Assembly (NCBI GenBank): GCA_905236275.1
Contig: CAJOPI010000406.1
Location: forward strand, 1 to 6,051
Source: an uncultured Lachnospiraceae bacterium
Lineage (GTDB): Bacteria > Bacillota > Clostridia > Lachnospirales > Lachnospiraceae
Length of the DNA stretch: 6,051 nucleotides
Direction of reading: 5' to 3'
Positions 1 through 5,114 of this stretch are shown one piece after another; within the stretch, counting starts at the first letter, position 1, and every line of letters begins with the position of its first letter. Below the pieces are notes generated by a model. It had not been told where the DNA came from, ran no database searches, and saw nothing but the letters and a program-made list of their open reading frames with translations. The translations under genes were made by a program, and so were the position numbers.

Positions 1-44
1 CGGCCGATACGACCAAAACCATTAATCGCTACTTTTACTGCCAT
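1..44 (-). CDS. gap: Glyceraldehyde-3-phosphate dehydrogenase, N-terminal fragment (runs off the window)
   Basis: GAPDH is a cytoplasmic glycolytic enzyme that oxidises and phosphorylates glyceraldehyde-3-phosphate to 1,3-bisphosphoglycerate using NAD(P). Only the first 14 codons plus two bases are here, and they read MAVKVAINGFGRIG. This is the start of the Rossmann fold with its dinucleotide-binding glycine motif GxGxxG (G-F-G-R-I-G), diagnostic for GAPDH even in so short a piece. The ATG at 44-42 is preceded by a textbook AGGAGG (complement of 53-58) with an 8-nt spacer, so the start is secure. A promoter and a leader of about 100 nt lie upstream (see those entries). The gene is divergent from the PHP phosphatase. 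In many Firmicutes gap leads a glycolytic operon with pgk and tpi; whether that holds here lies outside the window. The catalytic Cys and the rest of the enzyme are not visible. Confidence 0.9.
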   Translation of the reverse strand, partial: MAVKVAINGFGRIG

Positions 45-52
45 TTGAAAAT

Positions 53-58
53 CCTCCT
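53..58 (-). promoter_or_regulatory. Shine-Dalgarno site of gap
   Basis: On the minus strand this reads AGGAGG, a full match to the anti-SD core, 8 nt before the gap ATG. The strength fits a highly expressed glycolytic gene and fixes the start codon. Confidence 0.85.
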
Positions 59-83
59 AAAATTTAGAAAATTTGAATTGTTG

Positions 84-96
84 GTACATTATGTAC
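84..96. repeat. Palindrome GTACAT-T-ATGTAC in the gap leader (downstream site of a pair)
   Basis: This is a perfect 13-bp inverted repeat (6-bp arms around a central T). It lies about 50-60 nt downstream of the predicted gap start of transcription. A related element, GTACTTATTGTAC, sits at 146-158, with centres 62 bp apart, close to six helical turns. As DNA the pair could bind a dimeric regulator; as RNA the arms could make a small 4-bp hairpin with a 5-nt loop. No known regulator is assigned. The match to the other site is seen directly; regulatory function is inferred. Confidence 0.4.
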
Positions 97-100
97 TCTG

Positions 101-143
101 TGACTTCGATTCTCGGAAGGAGTGATACCGATTCCTCAAGTCA
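101..143 (-). promoter_or_regulatory. Foldable 5' leader segment of the gap transcript
   Basis: Read on the minus strand, TGACTT (143-138) pairs with AAGTCA (106-101). Inside, either CGG/CCG or GAGGA/TCCTT can extend the structure, so two alternative inner pairings exist. The segment lies between the predicted start site (about 145) and the SD. No T-run follows, so it is not an obvious attenuator. It might stabilise the mRNA or guide processing, as leader structures of glycolytic mRNAs sometimes do. It matches no riboswitch class that I can recognise. Confidence 0.3.
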
Positions 144-145
144 AC

Positions 146-158
146 GTACTTATTGTAC
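146..158. promoter_or_regulatory. Near-palindrome GTACTTATTGTAC over the gap -10 box; candidate operator
   Basis: GTAC arms flank a 5-bp centre, the same design as the perfect palindrome at 84-96. It covers the whole predicted -10 hexamer (152-157) of the gap promoter, a position where a bound protein would block RNA polymerase. In Bacillus, glycolytic gap is controlled by CggR, but this sequence does not resemble the CggR operator (CGGGAC-type repeats). The regulator, if any, is therefore unknown. Confidence 0.35.
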
Positions 159-180
159 TTTATTAGCGAACAAAATTCAA
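152..180 (-). promoter_or_regulatory. Predicted SigA-type promoter of gap
   Basis: On the minus strand TTGAAT (180-175), a 17-bp spacer and TACAAT (157-152) give five of six matches in the -10 and four of six in the -35, with ideal spacing. Transcription would start near 145, leaving a leader of about 100 nt before the gap ATG at 44. The -10 is covered by the GTAC-N5-GTAC element described separately. Confidence 0.6.
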
Positions 181-241
181 GACATTGTTCTAATTTTTGA
201 TAAAGATTTAACATTTGCGCTTCTCGAATCGACATTTCCTA

Positions 242-271
242 TTGCTTTTTACGCATATACAACCTTATACT
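242..271 (+). promoter_or_regulatory. Predicted promoter of the phosphatase-acyltransferase unit
   Basis: TTGCTT (242-247), an 18-bp spacer and TATACT (266-271) form a plausible SigA promoter. Transcription would start near 278, giving a leader of just under 30 nt before the ATG at 306. It is back to back with the gap promoter, about 85 bp away, so the two need not interfere. Confidence 0.5.
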
Positions 272-305
272 AATGCAATAGACAACAAACCGGGAGATGA
301 TGACA

Positions 306-1115
306 ATGATAAAATCAGACTTTCACTTACATACAAAGCTGTCAAGCGATGGAATTTCCGAAATGGCGGATATGATAGAGACCGCTGTTGACAGGGGACT
401 TGAAAATATATGCTTCACCGAGCATATGGACTATGACAATCCATTTGACAACGAAGATGGGGATTTTGAGGTCGATACCGATGCGTATTATAAAAGATAT
501 AAAGAGCTTACGGCTGACGAGACACGTATTAGTGTCGGCTTCGGCATAGAGCTTGGACTCCAGCCGCATCTCGTCGAATATTATAATGAATATCTGGCAA
601 AATATCCCTTTGATTTTGTTATCGGCTCTTCACATGCCGTTTATGGGCAGGACCCATGGGATAAACGCTATTACGAAGCATTCGAAAGCGAAGATGCTGC
701 CTACCGCACCTATTTCGAGGGTGAGCTCGAATGCGCTGAGCTTTTCGATAATTACGACATTTACGGACATTTGGACTATGCCCTAAGATACGGTCCGAAT
801 GGCGATAAATATTTTAGCTACGAAAAATATGCAGATGTTCTTGATGAGATTCTGAAAAATATCATAGCAAAGGGAAAGGGCATCGAAATAAATTCCTCCG
901 GCTACCGGAAAGGAATGAAGGGTGCAAATCCCGCAGACTCAATCATCAGACGTTACCGCGAACTCGGCGGCGAGATTATCACCGTCGGCTCCGATGCCCA
1001 CGTAACAACGGACGTTGCTGCCGACTTTGACCGCGCCGAAAAAGCTCTTTTAGACTGTGGTTTTCGCTACTACACCATTTTCCGCAACCGAAAGCCCCAA
1101 CAGCTCCCACTATAA
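306..1115 (+). CDS. hisJ: PHP-superfamily phosphatase, histidinol-phosphatase HisJ family
   Basis: Members of this family are cytoplasmic metal-dependent phosphatases that hydrolyse L-histidinol phosphate to histidinol in histidine synthesis. All ligands expected of the trinuclear PHP site are visible, numbered from the ATG at 306: H7 and H9 (FHLHT), H40 (FTEHMD), E82 (GIELG), H110 (SSHAV), H155 (YGHLDY), E194 (GIEINSSG), D230 and H232 (GSDAH). The length, about 269 residues, is normal. An ATG also exists at 297, but GGGAG at 292-296 touches that codon, while its 9-nt spacing to the ATG at 306 is normal and the protein then begins MIKSDFHLHT like its relatives; 306 is therefore preferred. It is followed 21 bp later by an acyltransferase gene, not by his genes. 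The substrate could thus be histidinol phosphate or another phosphate ester. Family assignment is very firm; exact substrate only likely. Confidence 0.85.
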   Translation: MIKSDFHLHTKLSSDGISEMADMIETAVDRGLENICFTEHMDYDNPFDNEDGDFEVDTDAYYKRYKELTADETRISVGFGIELGLQPHLVEYYNEYLAKYPFDFVIGSSHAVYGQDPWDKRYYEAFESEDAAYRTYFEGELECAELFDNYDIYGHLDYALRYGPNGDKYFSYEKYADVLDEILKNIIAKGKGIEINSSGYRKGMKGANPADSIIRRYRELGGEIITVGSDAHVTTDVAADFDRAEKALLDCGFRYYTIFRNRKPQQLPL

Positions 1116-1136
1116 AAACCGAAAGGAATATAATAA

Positions 1137-2258
1137 ATGTCCTCCAAAGAAAAACTGAAATACTTAGACCTGATACGGGCGGTAAGCTGCGTAATGATAG
1201 TATTTTTCCACTACAGCTACACCTTTTACGAGTATGCGATTCCCGGAAAGGGCACCGATTTCTTAAGATTTACAAACGGTGACTGGGGCGGCTGCTTCGT
1301 TGCCGGCTTCTTCATGATTTCCGGTGCCGCCCTCTGGTACAACCATACCGGACCTTTTGGCTTCAAGGGGATGCTCAGCTTCTATAAAAAACGAGCACTT
1401 TCAATCTTCCCCTACTTTTACGTAGCGTGGATAATAATGTATGTTATAAATTCAAGAAAGCTCGGGATATGGAATTGGGGCGGTCCCCGCTCAAACTACC
1501 TCTACACGCTTTTCGGCATGGACGGCTACTTCTCCTATCTGGGGCAGAACTATTACTGCCTCGGAGAATGGTTTTTAGGTGCGATAATCTGGCTCTATCT
1601 CCTTTATCCGCTCCTCGCCTTTGCCTTCAGAAAATTCCGTCTTCCCGCGAGCCTTATACTGGCCTTTTTCTACGTTTTTAACCTTTACAGGAATAATTTT
1701 TCATCAAGTCCGGATCTTAATATATTTATAGTGGCAATAAAATATTATAATTCACATATTCTGATTTCCGACAATATGTGCCTCTGGACCTGTATAATGA
1801 ACTTCTGGCTCGGAATGCTTTTCGTGACTTACCGCGACAGGCTTATAAATATATGGACTACTGTTTTTAGCGCGGTAATAATCGTTATCTTTGCCGCTGT
1901 TCCGCTGCCGCTGCCGAAAATTATCGTCTGCACCGCAATAGCCTTCGCCTACTGTCTGATACTTGCCTTTATAGGCAAAAAAACTGACTTTCCCGACAAC
2001 AAAAACATTCCCGGAAAAGTCATAAATTACATAAGCAAATATTCTTACGGAATTTTCCTCGTGCATCACGTACTCCTTTATGCAATCATGGAAAAATTCC
2101 GCTATACAAAATTTAATTTCTTTACTGCGTTCCTGCTTTTCATTCCCATCATGGCACTCGTCGTTCTGACAGGAACCGTCCTGATCCGAGCCGTATCAGC
2201 CGCAATAAGCTTCTGCAGCCGTCTGCTCCCATCAGGAGATAAAAAGGCAGATAAATAA
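1137..2258 (+). CDS. Acyltransferase 3 family integral membrane protein (OafA/YrhL-like)
   Basis: Acyltransferase-3 proteins move acyl groups, often acetyl, onto sugars of surface polysaccharides, peptidoglycan or antibiotics. The N-terminus KYLDLIRAVSCVMIVFFHYS carries the family's R-x10-H signature (R14, H25). Further family marks are FFMISGAALWY (about 58-68), KKRALSIFPYFY (84-95), EWFLGAIIWLYLLYPLL (144-160) and the late helix YSYGIFLVHH (302-311). I count about ten hydrophobic segments across 373 residues, a normal length for the membrane domain alone; there is no extra SGNH domain. The ATG has AGGA with a 9-nt spacer. It follows the PHP phosphatase by 21 bp with no terminator, so the two are probably co-transcribed. 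Its last 110 bp overlap the 3' end of the opposite-strand glycosyltransferase gene; the overlap encodes its last membrane helix and a basic tail ending SGDKKADK. The acceptor is unknown; a wall or capsular glycan is a reasonable inference from the neighbour. Confidence 0.85.
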   Translation: MSSKEKLKYLDLIRAVSCVMIVFFHYSYTFYEYAIPGKGTDFLRFTNGDWGGCFVAGFFMISGAALWYNHTGPFGFKGMLSFYKKRALSIFPYFYVAWIIMYVINSRKLGIWNWGGPRSNYLYTLFGMDGYFSYLGQNYYCLGEWFLGAIIWLYLLYPLLAFAFRKFRLPASLILAFFYVFNLYRNNFSSSPDLNIFIVAIKYYNSHILISDNMCLWTCIMNFWLGMLFVTYRDRLINIWTTVFSAVIIVIFAAVPLPLPKIIVCTAIAFAYCLILAFIGKKTDFPDNKNIPGKVINYISKYSYGIFLVHHVLLYAIMEKFRYTKFNFFTAFLLFIPIMALVVLTGTVLIRAVSAAISFCSRLLPSGDKKADK

Positions 2259-3717
2259 ACAGGTATCGTGACAGTGCTTCAAAGGTAAGCTCAAAAACCG
2301 TAATACCCATAAGCGAGAGTGAGATGACTGCAAGAATATCCGTATAGTTTTCTTCACTCTCCTTTTCTTTAAAGAAAATCCTCACAAAAATGAAAATCGT
2401 TCCAAAAATTATCAGAAGCCAGATTCCCTGCGCCAGCATAATTGATTTCTCGAAATACTTTCCGTTGTCGTATATGAACTCTCCGAAAAATTCCGTCAGC
2501 GGTGATTTCATATCCTCTGGACGCCCCGCGAAAAATCTTCCGTTGATTCCCCATGCAAATGACCCGTCTCCATAATTTACAAGCATTTTTCTGATAAGAT
2601 GTCTTACCAGTCCTCTTTTACCATAATTTCTGAGCCTGTCTTTCGCCAGATCCATATCTGCCAGATTGCGGTCATGCTTATTATCAAAGGACGCGGTAAA
2701 TTCCGTATCAGGATTTGAATAAACCCCGTCCGTTTCCGGATTAAGACCCATCATGAAATAATGACTTATGCCAAATTCCTGTGTCACATCCACATTTAAT
2801 TTCAGCGAAGGGAATATGCTTCCGTAAAGGACAAGGAAGAAGACTATCACAGCCGCAATAAAACCTGCGATACATTCCAGATTGCTCTCCTTCTCTCTTG
2901 TCCGGCTGCCGTTGATTCTTGAAATCAGCGAAAAAATAATCATAGCTGCGGTAGTTATGACCACCTGAGGCTTCAACGCATAGCCTAACGCCGTCAGAAA
3001 ACCTATCAGCATCCATGAAAGGGTTCCTTTTCGTTTTGCATAAATATAAATAAGCAAAAGGGGAAATATCAGCGCAGCCTCATCGGAGTAGGGTACATCA
3101 AGCCATGGAGACATTCCCACAAATATAACGGATGATAAAAAAACACAGAACGAATAGGTTCCCGAATTTCCCAATAACCTCAGGATTATATATACCAGCA
3201 GGCAGCAGACAGACGTCAGGGCGCACTGAAGCCAGACTATTGCCATAACAGAGCATTTTCCGGTAAAAAAATATGTTACCCCGTAAATGAGGCTGTAAAT
3301 CCATATTAGAAGCCTGTTATTCGGGTGAGCGGAGATATATCCCATGCTGAGGTCTTCCCTGTTTCCGGTAACTATCTTCTCCGCCGCATCAAGTATTCCG
3401 GCCGGGTCCCAGTCAGTATAAAAATAACTGCTGTAGGTAAATATTATCTGATATATCAGCAAAAGAGCCATTGTAATTATCAGTATCCTGCATTCATACT
3501 TCTCAATAAGCAGTTCCGTTTTCCGCCTGAACCCGTAAACAACCGCCGTAACTATTGAAGCAAAGCCAATCCCCGAAAGGAGAAGTACACCATTAGAATA
3601 CGGCAGGGCACGTATCGTATATATATGTGTACGTTTTATATAAAAAAGAAGCAGCCCCGTTATAAAGATAAAGAGCAGCCCCGTCACTGCAAATATAATC
3701 TTCTTTTCAATTCTCAT
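2149..3717 (-). CDS. Polytopic membrane glycosyltransferase, GT-C fold (GT39/ArnT-like)
   Basis: A 522-residue protein with about 12-13 hydrophobic segments and a soluble loop near residues 305-425. GT-C enzymes use lipid-phosphate-linked sugars and work on the outer face of the membrane. Supporting marks are an acidic pair in the loop after an early helix (TDWDPAG, D102 and D104; GT-C enzymes usually have catalytic acidic residues in the first external loop), HPNN (131-134), PYSDE (209-213), ALKPQ (247-251) and a HYFMMGLNPE segment (319-328). From memory this pattern of WD, PNN, P-Y-S/T-D, KP and MMGLN recurs in a family of Firmicutes membrane proteins annotated as family 39 glycosyltransferases. 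The ATG at 3717 has GGGAG (complement of 3724-3728) 6 nt upstream. A promoter sharing its -35 with the DAHP synthase promoter lies just upstream. The last 35 or so codons overlap the convergent acyltransferase gene. Sugar and acceptor cannot be read from the sequence. Confidence 0.75.
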   Translation of the reverse strand: MRIEKKIIFAVTGLLFIFITGLLLFYIKRTHIYTIRALPYSNGVLLLSGIGFASIVTAVVYGFRRKTELLIEKYECRILIITMALLLIYQIIFTYSSYFYTDWDPAGILDAAEKIVTGNREDLSMGYISAHPNNRLLIWIYSLIYGVTYFFTGKCSVMAIVWLQCALTSVCCLLVYIILRLLGNSGTYSFCVFLSSVIFVGMSPWLDVPYSDEAALIFPLLLIYIYAKRKGTLSWMLIGFLTALGYALKPQVVITTAAMIIFSLISRINGSRTREKESNLECIAGFIAAVIVFFLVLYGSIFPSLKLNVDVTQEFGISHYFMMGLNPETDGVYSNPDTEFTASFDNKHDRNLADMDLAKDRLRNYGKRGLVRHLIRKMLVNYGDGSFAWGINGRFFAGRPEDMKSPLTEFFGEFIYDNGKYFEKSIMLAQGIWLLIIFGTIFIFVRIFFKEKESEENYTDILAVISLSLMGITVFELTFEALSRYLFIYLPFYLLMGADGCRSLLRLIRLGSGRFLSERRVP

Positions 3718-3750
3718 TAGAATCTCCCAAAACTTTATTCAGTCCAAACT

Positions 3751-3779
3751 ATTTTATTCTTTAATAATGACTTTTGCAA
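3751..3779 (-). promoter_or_regulatory. Predicted promoter of the glycosyltransferase gene
   Basis: On the minus strand TTGCAA (3779-3774), a 17-bp spacer and TAAAAT (3756-3751) make a good SigA promoter. Transcription would start near 3744, about 27 nt before the ATG at 3717. The -35 hexamer is its own reverse complement and is also the -35 of the opposite promoter. Confidence 0.6.
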
Positions 3780-3802
3780 CAGATAAAAATCTGTGATATA
3801 CT
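3774..3802 (+). promoter_or_regulatory. Predicted promoter of the DAHP synthase gene, extended -10
   Basis: TTGCAA (3774-3779), exactly 17 bp, then TATACT (3797-3802), preceded by TGA so that an extended -10 (TGn) is also present. The start of transcription is expected near 3809, leaving a leader of only about 32 nt. That is too short for a T-box or a trp-type leader attenuator, so any amino-acid control must act at initiation or on the enzyme. An inverted repeat fills most of the spacer. Confidence 0.7.
3780..3793. repeat. Inverted repeat CAGAT-AAAA-ATCTG inside the promoter spacer; candidate operator
   Basis: A perfect 5-bp dyad around four A residues, located between the -35 and -10 of the DAHP synthase promoter and directly adjoining the -35 shared with the divergent gene. 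A protein bound here would cover both promoters. It matches no operator that I can name. Followed by no T-run and upstream of the start site, it is not a terminator. Confidence 0.4.
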
Positions 3803-3826
3803 TTACCAAACTAAATTGTAAAAGAT

Positions 3827-3831
3827 AGGAG
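3827..3831 (+). promoter_or_regulatory. Shine-Dalgarno site of the DAHP synthase gene
   Basis: AGGAG lies 9 nt upstream of the ATG at 3841 and supports that start. Confidence 0.7.
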
Positions 3832-3840
3832 CCTGAAACA

Positions 3841-4872
3841 ATGTCATTCAAGTTTATAAAAGCACTTCCAAGCCCGGAAGATATACGAAATATCATCCCC
3901 ATACCCGAAAACCTGAAAGAAGAAAAAAAGAAAAGAGATGCTGAAATAGCCGATGTCTTTACCGGAAAATCCGACAAGTTCATTCTCGTTATAGGTCCCT
4001 GTTCGGCTGACAGCGAAGAACCCGTAATCGAATATATAAACCGCTTAAAACCCATTGCTGACAAGGTTTATGATAAGATACTCATAATTCCCAGAATTTA
4101 TACCAACAAGCCCCGAACAACCGGAGAAGGCTACAAGGGCATCATCCACCAGCCCGACCCTGAAGGAGATACTGATTTTGAAAAAGGTCTACTTGCCATG
4201 CGCCATATGCACGTCAGGGCTATCCGCGAGACCGGTCTTACCGGTGCTGACGAAATGCTCTACCCCGACAACTGGGGCTATGTCTGTGATATGCTCTCCT
4301 ACGTTGCAGTCGGCGCACGCTCCGTTGAGGACCAGCAGCACAGGATAGTAGCTTCCGGCTTTGACGTTCCCACCGGCATGAAAAACCCGACTTCCGGCGA
4401 CCTTTCGGTTCTCATGAACTCCCTTACCGCCGCACAGGGCGCACATACTTTTGTTTACCGCGGCAAGGAGGTCGAGACTGACGGAAACGGACTTGCGCAC
4501 GCGATTCTTCGCGGTTCCGTAAATAAACATGGACGTTCCAATCCGAATTATCATTATGAAGATATTATGCTTCTTCTGGAAAAATACAGAGAACATGACC
4601 TCGCAAATCAGGCCTGTCTTATCGACACGAATCATGCAAATTCGGGCAAAAATTTTAAGGAACAGATAAGAATCGCAAAAGACGTAATGTATTCAAGAAA
4701 TCACAATAACGATATCCGCAAATTAGTCAAGGGACTGATGATTGAAAGCTACCTCATCGAGGGCAATCAGAAAATTTCCGACCACATGACCTACGGACAG
4801 TCCATCACCGATCCCTGTCTCGGCTTTGAAGATACCGAACGGCTCATTTATGAAATCGCAGAAACTGTTTAG
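3841..4872 (+). CDS. aroF: 3-deoxy-7-phosphoheptulonate (DAHP) synthase, type I
   Basis: This cytoplasmic enzyme condenses phosphoenolpyruvate with erythrose-4-phosphate to DAHP, the committed step to chorismate and aromatic amino acids. The protein is 343 residues, close to the 350 of E. coli AroG, and aligns along its whole length by eye. The metal ligands are in place: C54 (IGPCSAD), H265 (NHANSGK), E302 (IESYLIEGNQ) and D324 (SITDPCLG). Substrate-binding motifs are PRIYTNKPRTTGEGYKG (84-100, with K90, R92 and K99), GARSVEDQQHR (158-168, R159), PTGMKNPTSGD (177-187, K181) and ILRGS (222-226, R224). An N-terminal extension of about 45 residues before the barrel is of the AroFGH kind, where inhibitor response is set, but which amino acid (if any) inhibits it cannot be told; the symbol aroF is used loosely for the AroF/G/H group. 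It is a single-gene unit with its own promoter and terminator, divergent from the glycosyltransferase. No fused chorismate mutase is present. Confidence 0.95.
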   Translation: MSFKFIKALPSPEDIRNIIPIPENLKEEKKKRDAEIADVFTGKSDKFILVIGPCSADSEEPVIEYINRLKPIADKVYDKILIIPRIYTNKPRTTGEGYKGIIHQPDPEGDTDFEKGLLAMRHMHVRAIRETGLTGADEMLYPDNWGYVCDMLSYVAVGARSVEDQQHRIVASGFDVPTGMKNPTSGDLSVLMNSLTAAQGAHTFVYRGKEVETDGNGLAHAILRGSVNKHGRSNPNYHYEDIMLLLEKYREHDLANQACLIDTNHANSGKNFKEQIRIAKDVMYSRNHNNDIRKLVKGLMIESYLIEGNQKISDHMTYGQSITDPCLGFEDTERLIYEIAETV

Positions 4873-4890
4873 AAACAGGTTCTTATAACG

Positions 4891-4923
4891 AAAAAAGAAT
4901 CCGGAAGTCCGGATTCTTTTTTT
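4891..4923. terminator. Strong bidirectional rho-independent terminator
   Basis: Fourteen bases (4891-4904) pair with 4909-4922 around an AAGT loop; the core is GAATCCGG/CCGGATTC flanked by A and T runs. On the plus strand seven T residues (4917-4923) follow the core, 18 nt after the DAHP synthase stop. On the minus strand six T residues follow, so it can also stop transcription arriving from the surface-protein gene on the right. The two converging units therefore share one terminator. Confidence 0.9.
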
Positions 4924-4925
4924 GT

Positions 4926-5114
4926 TCACCTATGGATTGCCAATGCAGAATCTCCTCTGTCCAAATCAACAGCTATATCCGCTTCCTGAATCACTTTCCT
5001 TGGAATTCTTATTGAGCCGGCAACAAAGTGCTGGCTGCTAAGGATCTGTTCATAACTGAAATCAGGCTTATTTATTATTTCACCTTTCAGATTCAGACAA
5101 CTTTTATAATTATC
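4926..5114 (-). pseudogene. Open 62-codon stretch without a proper start; possible gene remnant or 3' UTR
   Basis: On the minus strand one frame is open from just after a TAA (5117-5115) to a TGA (4928-4926) that lies directly before the shared terminator. It has no ATG; the only in-frame GTG is at 4994-4992, leaving about 22 codons. The conceptual product has ordinary protein-like composition, including GSIRIPRKVIQEADIAVD near its middle. The SIRIPRKVI part faintly recalls the IRIPK-x-V/I segment of AbrB/MazE-type DNA-binding proteins, but this is only a visual resemblance and I would not rely on it. It overlaps the last 22 bp of the surface-protein gene in the -1 frame. It could be the tail of a decayed gene, or simply the 3' untranslated stretch of the upstream gene. 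The plus strand of this 170-bp gap shows nothing convincing. Confidence 0.25.

Noticed and set aside
73..273. A 66-codon plus-strand open frame in the gap upstream region
   Set aside because: It has no SD, ends before the phosphatase, and its DNA is explained by the gap promoter, leader and the plus-strand promoter. The composition does not look like a conserved protein.
1752..2069. A 105-codon minus-strand open frame inside the acyltransferase gene
   Set aside because: The opposite frame carries clear acyltransferase-3 features; this one shows no domain and no ribosome-binding site.
2215..2226. Small hairpin GCAG-CCGT-CTGC near the end of the acyltransferase gene, considered as a terminator
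   Set aside because: The stem is only four base pairs and no T-run follows on either strand.
3809..3840. A T-box or amino-acid-responsive leader before the DAHP synthase gene
   Set aside because: Only about 32 nt separate the predicted start of transcription from the ATG, too short for any such element.
4189..4635. A 148-codon minus-strand open frame
   Set aside because: It lies wholly inside the DAHP synthase gene, whose motifs are unmistakable, and has no plausible start signal. It is a codon-bias shadow.
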